A DNA stretch of 64,000 nucleotides from PZPK01 sp965230795 (lineage in GTDB: Bacteria; Pseudomonadota; Gammaproteobacteria; Pseudomonadales; Oleiphilaceae). Positions 19,400 through 27,647 of this stretch are shown piece after piece. The first letter of the stretch is position 1; each line of letters opens with the position of its first letter. Made by a program: the position numbers and the translations under genes. The stretch lies in the NCBI GenBank assembly GCA_965230795.1, contig OZ246020.1, positions 2,046,001 through 2,110,000 of the forward strand, read 5' to 3'. Below the pieces are notes generated by a model. It was not told the origin of the DNA. It saw only the letters and a list, made by a program, of their open reading frames with translations, and made no database searches.

Positions 19400-19599
19400 T
19401 TAAATCAAAGCAATGTCTTTCTTCAGCAGGTTGTTGACCAGGGCGTTTAGTTCAACACCTTTGGCTTTGGCCTTTTCTGCAAAATAGTCAAGCACCTCTG
19501 CATCCAGGTTAACAGGCAGGTTTTTTTTGCGTTTGGGTTAAAGAATTTGCCACGTTCGCCTCTTGAAAAATCAAATCAATGGCGAATCAATGGGGTCAT
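19400..19599 (-). pseudogene. Decayed BrnA/CopG-like antitoxin gene
   Basis: Read on the minus strand, the last 44 codons encode KNLPVNLDAEVLDYFAEKAK...LVNNLLKKDIALI, a close likeness to the C-terminal half of small BrnA/CopG-type antitoxins (ribbon-helix-helix). The matching upstream part, FDFSRGERGKFFNPNAKK, lies in a different frame. The two join at a run of eight A residues (T run at 19521-19528), where one base is missing. A TGA codon also sits just before FDFSRG, and the only upstream ATG (19597-19599) reads into it. So the gene is broken twice. No toxin gene is seen beside it. It could be a relic of a toxin-antitoxin pair or a cargo remnant. Confidence 0.65.
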
Positions 19600-19801
19600 T
19601 GATCACAGAATTGGTGGCAGATCGTGAATGGACAAAAAACAGTTAGTCCTGTTCTAAAAAATTTCCAATGTAACAAAGTGTTAACGCAGTTTTCACATTG
19701 TTCACGCATGGTTGAATTGCTTATAAGCTGGCTTAGGCACGAACCGTCCGAGAAAAACAATACGGATAGCTGAGTTATGCGTGAGGTTAGATAGTACGAA
19801 T

Positions 19802-19816
19802 AACGACTTAACTGGG
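19802..19816 (+). promoter_or_regulatory. Surface-gene 5'-UTR motif before the cohesin-like VPLPA-CTERM gene
   Basis: AACGACTTAACTGGG overlaps the Shine-Dalgarno GGGAG (19814-19818) before the ATG at 19827. Compared with the 3607 site both changed bases are A to G, so pairing with the candidate sRNA is retained over 15 nt through two G-U wobbles. Confidence 0.45.
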
Positions 19817-19826
19817 AGAATTAGGG

Positions 19827-20399
19827 ATGAAAAGAATTAAAATTGGAGCACTGATATCTGTACTGTTGTTGTGCACTGCGCAGTCACACGCAGCATCCGT
19901 ATCGTTGAGCCCCGCCGCCAGTACGGTAGGTGTTGGGAACAACTTTTTCGTCAACCTGATGATTGATTTTTCATCTGAACCTACACTCGGGGGCGGGATC
20001 GATATTAACTACAATACCGGGCTGGCTGACTTTGTTTCGTTTACGTTTAATAACGATTTTCTTGCCCTGTCAGATCCAGCATTTACCTGTCCAGGTTCTG
20101 GCGCATGCTCACCCATTGATCAGACCGATTCAGTCCACAATATCGCTTTCGGCAACTTTGGTGGCATAGGCGGTGTCTTTCATGTGGGAACGCTCGAGTT
20201 TTCAGCGTTGAGCGAGGGTAGTATTTACCTTCAATCCGCTGCTACAACAGGTTCCGGTGGGCCTTTTGTTTCGGCAACGAGTTTTAATCCCATGTCTGTA
20301 GACTTTCTGAGTGCGACCGTTACCGCCGTTCCCGTTCCTGCTGCGGCCTGGTTGTTTTTCAGTGGCCTCGGTCTGTTACAGCTTTTCCGCAAGCGCTAG
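19827..20399 (+). CDS. Small cohesin-like VPLPA-CTERM surface protein
   Basis: A 190-aa exported protein. It has a signal peptide (to about residue 22, QSHAAS), a single beta-sandwich domain (about 24-165) and a C-terminal exosortase tail: VPVPAAAWLFFSGLGLLQLF then RKR. The pattern SVSLSPAASTVGVGNNFFVNL, an early glycine-rich GGGIDINY segment and a late GTLEFSALSEG segment resembles the cohesin fold found in many PEP-CTERM-type proteins. It should be processed by XrtD (59028). The next gene downstream encodes a protein ending in a type I dockerin, which makes a cohesin-dockerin pairing plausible. The start is supported by GGGAG 9 nt upstream. Domain assignment is by pattern only. Confidence 0.8.
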   Translation: MKRIKIGALISVLLLCTAQSHAASVSLSPAASTVGVGNNFFVNLMIDFSSEPTLGGGIDINYNTGLADFVSFTFNNDFLALSDPAFTCPGSGACSPIDQTDSVHNIAFGNFGGIGGVFHVGTLEFSALSEGSIYLQSAATTGSGGPFVSATSFNPMSVDFLSATVTAVPVPAAAWLFFSGLGLLQLFRKR

Positions 20400-20420
20400 A
20401 AGTACTCGCGTATACCTACC

Positions 20421-20452
20421 GCGATGACCGTTTCTCACGTGACGGTCTTCGC
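20421..20452 (+). terminator. Hairpin between the cohesin-like and dockerin genes
   Basis: GCGA-TGACCGT pairs with ACGGTC-TTCGC around a small loop (20421-20452), with one mismatch. No T run follows; instead an A run leads to the next ribosome-binding site. It may be a weak terminator or an mRNA-processing or stability hairpin that separates expression of 19827 from 20487. Confidence 0.35.
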
Positions 20453-20486
20453 TGAATAAAAAAATTCTGAGAAAAAAGGAAGACTC

Positions 20487-23400
20487 ATGCTGATTAAAAT
20501 TCGCTCTATTTTTGTTAGGGCAATGCTGAAAGTGATGGTATCACTTAGCCTTGTTTTTGCTCACCAAGCGTATTCCGCGCTGGACCCTGCATCAATTCTT
20601 CAGTTTACCAAGGGCAATAATGCGCCTCTATCATCTGTGCGATGCACTAGTGGGAGTTGTTTCAGTGTTGATGTTGACGCCTCGGGGGGTATTTTTTACT
20701 GGATTCCCATTGAATCCTTTCATGGTTTGGCCGTTAACACGATCCAGCAGGCGGGTGGCTCGCATATCGGATCGCCAAATGGAACAGAGCACCCGAATAT
20801 AGACAAAGCCTGGGAGTTTGCGGGCCGAACGGGTATGCACCTGAGCACGTTGCCAGTCAGCATTCTTGCTGATGACGGCGCGGGCAATGTGGTGCTCGAT
20901 TTTTCCGGGTGGGGCCTAACACGAGATGGAGATCCCTTGGTACCTTTGAGCGCAGGAGCATTTCAAGCGAACGCGGATGGTGAAGCTCTGTTGCAATGCT
21001 CTAACACCTGTGAAAGTGGCGATTTGTTTACTTTGACCTATAGTGCGAAATTCAACTCGAGTGCTCCTTTTTTTTTCGCCAATGCGAATTACCAGCTGGT
21101 ACTTCGAGGAGTTGTAAGCACCCCGATTGAAGACAATAGCGCCAGTGCACCTAAGATCGTTATCAAGCAAAATGGTGTTGCGGTTAATAACGCAGTAAAT
21201 CCTGCCGCAGGTAATGTTGAATTGACGACAACAGTATCCGGCCAGTCAGGCTTCCTCTACGATTGGAGTGACACCGATGATGCGTTAGATAATGGTGTTT
21301 CTATTAGCGATGAGTCGGTAACGGGTATTGATCCGCTGATCCTGGGCAACGGGAGTTTCGATGTTAACGCCACTATCCGTAATACCAACGTTTTACCTCA
21401 TAAGATTACGTATGCCTCGAAACAGCTAGTCATTAATGATCTTCAGGCCGGCCCGTCAGTTAGTTTACTATCGTTTCAGGGTGGTCTGATCTCAGATACC
21501 ATCATCTCCGGAAGTGGTGCGGTGGTAATTCGTCCGGCCTCAAGTAATCCTAATCTTGAGTATTTCTGGACGGTCCCAGACGGTATGAGTTATGAGAGCA
21601 GCTTAAGCGGTAGCGAGCTGCTTCTTTCTGATCCGATCAATTCTGCAACCCCGGACGGCGTATACACGGTCGCGGTTAGAGCACTGGACAAATCGACGAC
21701 ACCCTGGACTACAAGTTCAGGTCAGATCGACATACAGGTATTGACTATTCCTATCAGTGGTTCGAGTTCCAGCGTGTTGTTGGACGAGGATTTTGATCCT
21801 GTGGATCCATCTGCCTGGAGCTACAGTAACGCAATCATACAAGGCGCGCAGTCGCAATTGGTTCCATACTTTTATGACGGCAACGCATTACATTTTGCCG
21901 CCTTGTTGGACGGGGCGAAAAGGGAAGCGATGGTCGGTCCACTGAATATGGCACACAGCGGGACGCTTGAATTCCATTTGAAAATTGGCAACGGCTCTCC
22001 CTATTTTGAGCAGGTGGATATGGGAGAAGACATTATTGTCGAATATTCCACTAACAATGGCGTTACCTGGGGATTGATCAGCCGTTTCACCCATATGGAT
22101 TCAGAATATGTTGGACAATGGGGATTGGCTGAGCTGGATATTCCAGATATGGCTCTGACAAACAATACATATATTCGTTGGCGCCAAATCGCTTACTCCG
22201 GTTCAAGCTATGATCATTGGGCTATTGACAACATCGTTCTCAGGGGAGATTTGTCCGCGAATATTAGTGTGGTCGGACAGGGAGTTCAGTCAATTCAACC
22301 CGGTTTTGTCGCTAACTCCATCGGCGATAATGGTATCGATCTTTCTCTTGCGGATCTTGATAATGCGGGTCTTCCGCGCGATGCAGAGAGCTATATCCAA
22401 TGCCATGGTCGTTGCTTTGATTTGGATATCGACAATTCCGACAATCCTGGCGGTGCGATCCGGATAGTTTTCCTGATGGATAACCCTTTGGGGCAGTCTC
22501 CGCGTTTCCGTCAGTTCAGCACAACTTCGTTTACCTGGAATGATTTTATAGTAGGAGGAGATGAATCGATTGAGTCTGCGTCTGCACTCAATGGGGTTTG
22601 TCCGAATCCGGGCGATGCGGCCTATACACCCGGGCTTCGTCAGGGAGATCTGTGTGTTCAAATTACGGTCGTAGATAATGGACCGAATGATAATAGTGCA
22701 ATTCAGGGCAAAATTAACATCTTCGGCGATATTGGCATGCTGCCGCCCGATGCTGACGGAGATGGCTTGTATGATTTCAACGACAACTGTCCGTTTACCT
22801 CAAATGTTGATCAGCTCGATAGCGACTCTGATGGGGTCGGTAATGCCTGTGATAATTGCCTGAATTCGCGTAATAGCGATCAACTCGATGCAGATAGTGA
22901 TGGCTTTGGTGATGTCTGTGACAACTGTATTCTGTCTGCAAACGTCAATCAGGACGATTTGGATAATGATGGGGTTGGAGATGTTTGTGACAATTGCTCG
23001 TCAGTGTACAACCCGACTCAGGATGATATTGATTACGACTCCGTTGGTGACTTGTGTGATAACTGTGTCAATGCATCCAATGTGTCACAAATAGACGCGG
23101 ACGCAGACGGAGTGGGTAATGTCTGCGACAACTGCGTGACCGCGGCAAATCTCGACCAGATCGATAGTGATTACGATGCCGTTGGAGATGCCTGTGACAA
23201 CTGCGCAAGTCATCAGAATTACTCGCAAATCGACACCGATTCAGACGGCGTTGGTAATGTCTGTGACAATTGCACTAACGCTAGTAACGCGGATCAGAGG
23301 GATTCCAACAGTGACGGATATGGTAATGTCTGTGATGCGGATCTGAATAATGATGGCACCATTAACTTTGTCGACATGGGTAATCTTCGAGCTAGCTTCT

Positions 23401-23519
23401 TCACTTCCAACGCAGACGCCGATTTGAACGGAGACAATATCGTTAATTTTGTGGATCTGGGAATAATGAAGCAGCAATTTTTCCAGCCTCCCGGGCCTAG
23501 CGGATATCACCCGCAATGA
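20487..23519 (+). CDS. Secreted thrombospondin type 3 repeat protein with C-terminal dockerin
   Basis: A 1010-aa protein with a signal peptide (cleavage near AHQAYSA, residue 31). Residues 40-430 are beta-rich and include Ig-like stretches. About 435-590 is a jelly-roll-like domain (FDPVDPSAWSYSNAI; YDHWAIDNIVLRGD). About 755-950 holds eight thrombospondin type 3 repeats of about 23 residues with the core DSDGVGNVCDNC, which bind calcium and form disulphides. The C-terminus (about 950-1000) has two EF-hand-type loops, DLNNDGTINFVD and DLNGDNIVNFVD, the arrangement of a type I dockerin. There is no sorting tail, so surface attachment could be by dockerin-cohesin contact with the product of 19827. 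No catalytic domain recognised. A GGAAG Shine-Dalgarno precedes the ATG, and a terminator follows. Confidence 0.85.
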   Translation: MLIKIRSIFVRAMLKVMVSLSLVFAHQAYSALDPASILQFTKGNNAPLSSVRCTSGSCFSVDVDASGGIFYWIPIESFHGLAVNTIQQAGGSHIGSPNGTEHPNIDKAWEFAGRTGMHLSTLPVSILADDGAGNVVLDFSGWGLTRDGDPLVPLSAGAFQANADGEALLQCSNTCESGDLFTLTYSAKFNSSAPFFFANANYQLVLRGVVSTPIEDNSASAPKIVIKQNGVAVNNAVNPAAGNVELTTTVSGQSGFLYDWSDTDDALDNGVSISDESVTGIDPLILGNGSFDVNATIRNTNVLPHKITYASKQLVINDLQAGPSVSLLSFQGGLISDTIISGSGAVVIRPASSNPNLEYFWTVPDGMSYESSLSGSELLLSDPINSATPDGVYTVAVRALDKSTTPWTTSSGQIDIQVLTIPISGSSSSVLLDEDFDPVDPSAWSYSNAIIQGAQSQLVPYFYDGNALHFAALLDGAKREAMVGPLNMAHSGTLEFHLKIGNGSPYFEQVDMGEDIIVEYSTNNGVTWGLISRFTHMDSEYVGQWGLAELDIPDMALTNNTYIRWRQIAYSGSSYDHWAIDNIVLRGDLSANISVVGQGVQSIQPGFVANSIGDNGIDLSLADLDNAGLPRDAESYIQCHGRCFDLDIDNSDNPGGAIRIVFLMDNPLGQSPRFRQFSTTSFTWNDFIVGGDESIESASALNGVCPNPGDAAYTPGLRQGDLCVQITVVDNGPNDNSAIQGKINIFGDIGMLPPDADGDGLYDFNDNCPFTSNVDQLDSDSDGVGNACDNCLNSRNSDQLDADSDGFGDVCDNCILSANVNQDDLDNDGVGDVCDNCSSVYNPTQDDIDYDSVGDLCDNCVNASNVSQIDADADGVGNVCDNCVTAANLDQIDSDYDAVGDACDNCASHQNYSQIDTDSDGVGNVCDNCTNASNADQRDSNSDGYGNVCDADLNNDGTINFVDMGNLRASFFTSNADADLNGDNIVNFVDLGIMKQQFFQPPGPSGYHPQ

Positions 23520-23538
23520 TTCGTGTCTAACAAAAAAA

Positions 23539-23574
23539 CGGCTGGAGATTTTCCTCCGGCCGCCTCGATTTTTT
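23539..23574 (+). terminator. Terminator after the dockerin protein gene
   Basis: A 9-bp stem CGGCTGGAG (23539-23547) and CTCCGGCCG (23554-23562), with one G-T pair and loop ATTTTC. Six T residues follow at 23569-23574, slightly displaced from the stem. It lies 19 nt after the stop. Confidence 0.65.
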
Positions 23575-23712
23575 AGTTAGCTTGCAGCACTTTTGAAATA
23601 TCTTTTTCGAGTCATCGTGCCATGTAAGTGGTTCACATGTCCGAAGGCAAGTGCTTGATACTATTGGGCTGCCAAGGATATTACTCAACCATACGCAAAA
23701 GGACGCGAACTG

Positions 23713-25065
23713 ATGACTTCGTCAAAACCTATTCTAAATATACTGATTTTTTTGCTTCTCCTATTATCCTCGTCGCTACACGCAAAGAGTTTTTACATTT
23801 CTACCACGGGAAGTGACCAGGACAAAAATTGTGAAGATACTGGACCGGAAATCGAATGGGGGTCTTTTATCACCGTGGCGAATCACTGTGCTCAGCCAGG
23901 GGATAAAATTTATTTTAAATCAGGTACATACTATTCAAATTCTCCTGTTTTCAATAGTGGTAGATTAAACGCCAATCTAAGAGGCGATGCCTCCAATTCT
24001 GTAAAAATAGCTCCTGCACCATCAGCAACAGGTGAGTGGCCAGTCAGGTTTGAAGGTGCATCTTTTTCGATAACTGCTGGTGGAGGTGTGGTAGTTGAGG
24101 GCATCGAATTTTATCGCCCCAAAGACAGTCAGTTAAACAATATATACCCGATTCTCGCCATCGGTATTCCAAACGTTGACATTAGGAACAACTATATTCA
24201 TGGAGCGCTAGAAGAATTTGATCAAATGTTTGATCTACCAAATAGTGCTGACTGCATTCAGGTTCCTGCTGCAGCGGGTCCAGAACCCACGAATAATATA
24301 TTGATTAAGAAAAATGAAATCAGCTATTGCTCGCAAGATGCAATTGACATTACGGGTTCGGAAGATGTTGATGTAATTGATAATTATATTCACCATGCAA
24401 GGCAGATTCAGGTAAAAGGTGGAGCCCAAAATATCGCTATTCGCCGAAATCGAATAGAAAACATGGTTTATGGGATCGTCGGGGGCGGAATGGCATGTAC
24501 CTTCGGTTATTGCGGAAACCCGGAACTAGAAAATATAGCGGTCGAAAACAGGTTTTCCGTTAAAGACATGGTGATTAAATACAATACCATTAGTACGTTA
24601 AGCAAAAATTGGGCGTTTAACTTTAGCGGTTGGGTCGATACGAAAATTAAGCGAAATACGATTTCGGGAACAAATCCAAACTTCAACCAGGAAATTTTCT
24701 CATCAAAAAATTGGGGGACGCAATATTTTGACGATTTGGCCAGGCAATATTGCGACGAGAATCCTTATTCGTGCTCTGCATGTACACATTTCAACTCAGA
24801 AAATGAAAGTTTGTGTAGACGAATAGATATGAAAGCAAAAAACGTATCGTTTGCTAAAAATACAATATCCGCTGCGAACACTAAAATCTGGATGACGGAA
24901 GAGGATTCAATTGATCTCGGAGATGAACAGTCTATTTGTTTTAACGCCAAAAACAATGTTTTAGATGCCCCGGATAATGTCTATTGGCTATGGAATGGGG
25001 TAAGTTTTACTTTTTCAAAAGAGCTGCCAATAAAGCATTCTCGCTGTGGACAATTGTATTACTGA
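23713..25065 (+). CDS. Secreted right-handed beta-helix repeat protein
   Basis: A 450-aa protein with a signal peptide (MTSSKPILNILIFLLLLLSS..., cleavage after LHA). The start of the mature protein, FYISTTGSDQDKNCEDTGPE, is the entry motif of pectate-lyase-like/right-handed parallel beta-helix proteins. Repeated I/V-x-x-N turns follow (VDIRNNYIHGA, ILIKKNEISYC, IAIRRNRIENM). Such proteins act on polysaccharides or hold structural roles; no lyase or epimerase active site can be confirmed. Ten or so cysteines suggest disulphides. The gene is clearly more AT-rich than its neighbours, with more A- and T-ending codons, and stands alone, suggesting recent acquisition. It could be a polysaccharide lyase or epimerase for imported or own polysaccharide. 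Confidence 0.78.
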   Translation: MTSSKPILNILIFLLLLLSSSLHAKSFYISTTGSDQDKNCEDTGPEIEWGSFITVANHCAQPGDKIYFKSGTYYSNSPVFNSGRLNANLRGDASNSVKIAPAPSATGEWPVRFEGASFSITAGGGVVVEGIEFYRPKDSQLNNIYPILAIGIPNVDIRNNYIHGALEEFDQMFDLPNSADCIQVPAAAGPEPTNNILIKKNEISYCSQDAIDITGSEDVDVIDNYIHHARQIQVKGGAQNIAIRRNRIENMVYGIVGGGMACTFGYCGNPELENIAVENRFSVKDMVIKYNTISTLSKNWAFNFSGWVDTKIKRNTISGTNPNFNQEIFSSKNWGTQYFDDLARQYCDENPYSCSACTHFNSENESLCRRIDMKAKNVSFAKNTISAANTKIWMTEEDSIDLGDEQSICFNAKNNVLDAPDNVYWLWNGVSFTFSKELPIKHSRCGQLYY

Positions 25066-25099
25066 CATAAGCACTTTAGTGGTCAAGTCTTTTAACAAT

Positions 25100-25121
25100 G
25101 ATCAATGGGGAGTCATTGATC
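25100..25121. repeat. Small intergenic palindrome, second copy of the 19586 element
   Basis: GATCAATG-GGGAGT-CATTGATC. It shares the core TCAATGGGG(AG)TCATTGATC with 19587-19604. Both copies are intergenic and flank the 19.8-25.1 kb segment. Too short to identify; it could be a repeat end or a binding site. Confidence 0.4.
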
Positions 25122-25325
25122 GCTTACGTTGTTACTCGCGCATTTAACATGGCACTTAACAATAAAAAGCTAATGCACTTTCATAGTTAAATCGAAAGCT
25201 CCAAACAATCAACGCGGACTTACGTGTAATATCTTACGCCTTTCCAAGTCGTTGCAACATTGCCAGCCAAAGCACTACCGGCCTTTCCGGAAAATACCCG
25301 ATAAAAACCATACCTTTACGACTTT

Positions 25326-25342
25326 TGTAACAATTCTGTTAC
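25326..25342 (+). promoter_or_regulatory. Weak Pho-box-like repeat before the ExbB/ExbD/TonB operon
   Basis: TTGTAAC, 4 bp AATT, CTGTTAC: two 7-bp units with the 11-bp repeat spacing of PhoB sites, sharing TGTAACAATTCTGT with the stronger site at 43536. It is also a perfect GTAACA/TGTTAC inverted repeat, so another regulator is equally possible. It lies 46-62 nt before the ATG at 25388. Confidence 0.3.
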
Positions 25343-25387
25343 GAAGCGTTGCTTTAATGGCTCGCCTAAAAATGATTGGGGGATGTT

Positions 25388-27184
25388 ATGCGCGCCAAGG
25401 TGCTTTTTTGTTTGCTTGTTTTGTTGCCGGGAATGGCCTCTGCCTGGTGGAATGAGGAGTGGTCTTATCGGGTTCCGATTAAACTGGATACCTCTCCGAC
25501 CGGTGCCAATATCACGTCCACGGCGACCAATGTGCCGATGCTGATTCGTTTGCACTCCGCCAATTTTGAAGACTTTTTTCTTTTGCAGGATGGTCTCAAG
25601 GATGTGCGATTTATCGGGCAGGACGACAAAACGCCTCTTAAATTCAGCGTGGAATCTTTCGATCTCCTGAACCAATTAGCCTACATCTGGGTGCAGGTTC
25701 CCCAGGTATCGGGTGGCCTCAATACCGAAAAGATCTGGTTGTATTACGGTAACGAGCAGGCAGTCAGTGCGCAGGATGCAGCGGGTGTGTTCGATGTGAA
25801 TCACGTTGCGGTGTTGCACTTTGATGCCAATGCCGTTACGCCTCAGGACAGTACCGCTTACCAAAATACGGTTTCCTCCAATGAGGCCATGGTCAGTCCG
25901 ACTTCATTGATTGCCGGTGGTTTGTCGCTGGCGGGCAGTGGTGGTTTGACCCTTCAGGCATCGCCTTCCATCGCGATTCAACCGGAAAAAGGCTTCACCT
26001 TTTCGGCCTGGATTAAACCGACGGGCGTCCAGGAAGACAGCATTGTCTTTCAGCAAGGCGACGACACCAGCAGCATCGAACTGGCGGTTGACCAGAGCGC
26101 ACTGTATGCGCGGCTCACCGTAGACGGAAACGAAACGCTGACACCCAAGACGGCTCCTCTGACCCTCGATAGCTGGCAGCACGTTGCGTTGGCCGTTGGT
26201 AACGGTCAGTTGCAGCTGTTTCTCAACGGTATTGAAGTGGCCAATGCGGCCGCAACAATCCCTGCCATCAACTCCGATGTGCTGATTGGATCCGGTGCCG
26301 AGGCGGCGCGAGGGTTTATCGGCGAAATGGACGAAATCCGGCTAAGCAGCAAGGCGCGTGACACCGCTGAATTGCAGGTGTCGGCAAAGAGTCAGGGCGT
26401 CACCAGCAATCTCGTTGCCGTTGGCAAGGGTGAGCAGCTCGGAAATGCTGGCGGCACGTCCTACTTCGTCACCATTTTCCAGAATACCGGTACCGAAGGC
26501 TGGGTGGTTATCGTGCTGCTGACCTTTATGGCCGTGTTGAGCTGGATTGTAATGATGTTCAAGGCCATGTTTCTGGGGCGTGTACGAAAGGACAACCTGG
26601 CCTTTATCGAACAGTATCAGCAATTGAGTAATCTCAATATTGCTGCACTGGATAGGGACGATGTGGATGACGTTACCTCAACCAATGACTCTGAGCAACT
26701 CTTCGGCAAGCATGACCACTACCAGGCTTCGCCCCTGTATCACATCTATCACCGCGGGATTGCCGAGCTGAAAGATCGTATTCACAACGCTGAAGATCAG
26801 GGCAAGAAACTGACTGAATCTGCTGTCAACTCCATTCGTTCCGGTTTGGAAGCCTATGTGACCCGCGAAATCCAGGGGCTGAACCGCAACATGGTGTTGC
26901 TGACCATTGCCGTGTCAGGCGGCCCTTTCCTTGGTCTGTTGGGAACGGTATTGGGGGTCATGATTACCTTTGCGGCCATTGCAGCGTCTGGCGACGTTAA
27001 CATCGCAGCGATTGCACCGGGTGTCGCGGCGGCCTTGCTGACAACGGTAGCCGGTCTGGTCGTCGCGATTCCGGCCTTGTTTGGTTACAACTGGCTGGCA
27101 ACACGAATCAAGGCCATGGTGGCTGACATGCACGTATTCACGGATGAGTTTGTCACCAAAATGGCTGAACAGTACGGCGACTAG
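25388..27184 (+). CDS. DUF2341-LamG-MotA/TolQ/ExbB fusion protein
   Basis: A 598-aa inner-membrane protein. A signal peptide (MRAKVLFCLLVLLPGMASA) is followed by a DUF2341 domain beginning WWNEEWSYRVPIKLD (about 20-120). A LamG/concanavalin-like sandwich comes next (about 150-330; TFSAWIKPTGVQ, DSWQHVALAVGNGQLQLFLNG). A transmembrane segment lies near 370-390, and a C-terminal MotA/TolQ/ExbB proton-channel domain follows (about 470-598; GPFLGLLGTVLGVMITFAAI and the matching third helix). ExbB uses the proton motive force to drive TonB-like partners; the large periplasmic N-terminal module probably contacts envelope polysaccharide or proteins. The start ATG at 25388 has GGGGG upstream; a TTG at 25376 is less likely. 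First gene of a seven-gene operon. Confidence 0.88.
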   Translation: MRAKVLFCLLVLLPGMASAWWNEEWSYRVPIKLDTSPTGANITSTATNVPMLIRLHSANFEDFFLLQDGLKDVRFIGQDDKTPLKFSVESFDLLNQLAYIWVQVPQVSGGLNTEKIWLYYGNEQAVSAQDAAGVFDVNHVAVLHFDANAVTPQDSTAYQNTVSSNEAMVSPTSLIAGGLSLAGSGGLTLQASPSIAIQPEKGFTFSAWIKPTGVQEDSIVFQQGDDTSSIELAVDQSALYARLTVDGNETLTPKTAPLTLDSWQHVALAVGNGQLQLFLNGIEVANAAATIPAINSDVLIGSGAEAARGFIGEMDEIRLSSKARDTAELQVSAKSQGVTSNLVAVGKGEQLGNAGGTSYFVTIFQNTGTEGWVVIVLLTFMAVLSWIVMMFKAMFLGRVRKDNLAFIEQYQQLSNLNIAALDRDDVDDVTSTNDSEQLFGKHDHYQASPLYHIYHRGIAELKDRIHNAEDQGKKLTESAVNSIRSGLEAYVTREIQGLNRNMVLLTIAVSGGPFLGLLGTVLGVMITFAAIAASGDVNIAAIAPGVAAALLTTVAGLVVAIPALFGYNWLATRIKAMVADMHVFTDEFVTKMAEQYGD

Positions 27185-27198
27185 GCGGGAACAAGCGT

Positions 27199-27603
27199 AT
27201 GAAATATCAGGACGACAGTGACATTTATGATGAAGTCAACGTTACGCCCATGCTGGATTTGTCCTATGTGTTGCTGGTCATCTTCATCATTTTGACGACA
27301 GCGACTGTACAGGGCATCAAGGTGAACCTGCCCAAGGCAAGTGATACGCCGAGTCTGGCTGAACCCAAAACCAAGGCGGTTACCATTACCGAGGACGGTA
27401 CGATCTATCTGGATACCTACCCGGTAAGCCTGACGGAACTGGAATCCCTGCTGCGTCAATACAAAGCGGTTACTCCGGATTTACCGGTCATTATCAAGGC
27501 CGACGCAAATATCCAGTATCAGCGCGTGGTGGACGTGCTGGATCTGGTTGGACGCCTGGAAATTTCTCAGTTGGGACTAGTGACCAAGAAGCTGGTCAAA
27601 TAA
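27199..27603 (+). CDS. ExbD/TolR family biopolymer transport protein
   Basis: A 134-aa inner-membrane protein with the ExbD layout. A short cytoplasmic N-terminus containing YDEVNVTPMLDLSYVLLVIF carries the channel aspartate in the single transmembrane helix. A periplasmic domain follows, ending LVGRLEISQLGLVTKKL. It forms the proton-driven complex with the ExbB-type protein 14 bp upstream and powers the TonB-like protein downstream. Length is normal for the family. Confidence 0.92.
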   Translation: MKYQDDSDIYDEVNVTPMLDLSYVLLVIFIILTTATVQGIKVNLPKASDTPSLAEPKTKAVTITEDGTIYLDTYPVSLTELESLLRQYKAVTPDLPVIIKADANIQYQRVVDVLDLVGRLEISQLGLVTKKLVK

Positions 27604-27647
27604 GTGATGGAACCAAGCATCAAGACGCCGCAGTGCAGTCGAGTCTT

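Larger units (their letters stand above)
19237..19826. other. Intergenic region between tpsA and the cohesin-like gene
   Basis: A 590-bp gap. It holds a hairpin just after tpsA (19243-19279), a perfect 7-bp hairpin ACCACGA/TCGTGGT (19303-19319), a decayed BrnA-like antitoxin gene on the minus strand (19400-19599), and a small palindrome ATCAATG-GGGT-CATTGAT (19586-19603) whose core recurs at 25100-25121. Before the 19827 gene it holds AT-rich sequence with TGTAACAAAGTGTTAAC around 19671-19687 that may belong to the promoter. No intact gene. Confidence 0.6.
25066..25387. other. Intergenic region with palindrome and promoter-like repeats
   Basis: No gene. It contains an 8-bp inverted repeat GATCAATG/CATTGATC (25100-25121), similar to the palindrome at 19586-19603. 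Upstream of the next operon is TTGTAAC-AATT-CTGTTAC (25326-25342), which is both an inverted repeat and spaced like a Pho box. Confidence 0.45.

Noticed and set aside
19827..20399. Sortase-type anchoring of the cohesin-like protein
   Set aside because: There is no LPXTG motif; the tail is an exosortase type (VPVPA, helix, RKR) in a Gram-negative setting.
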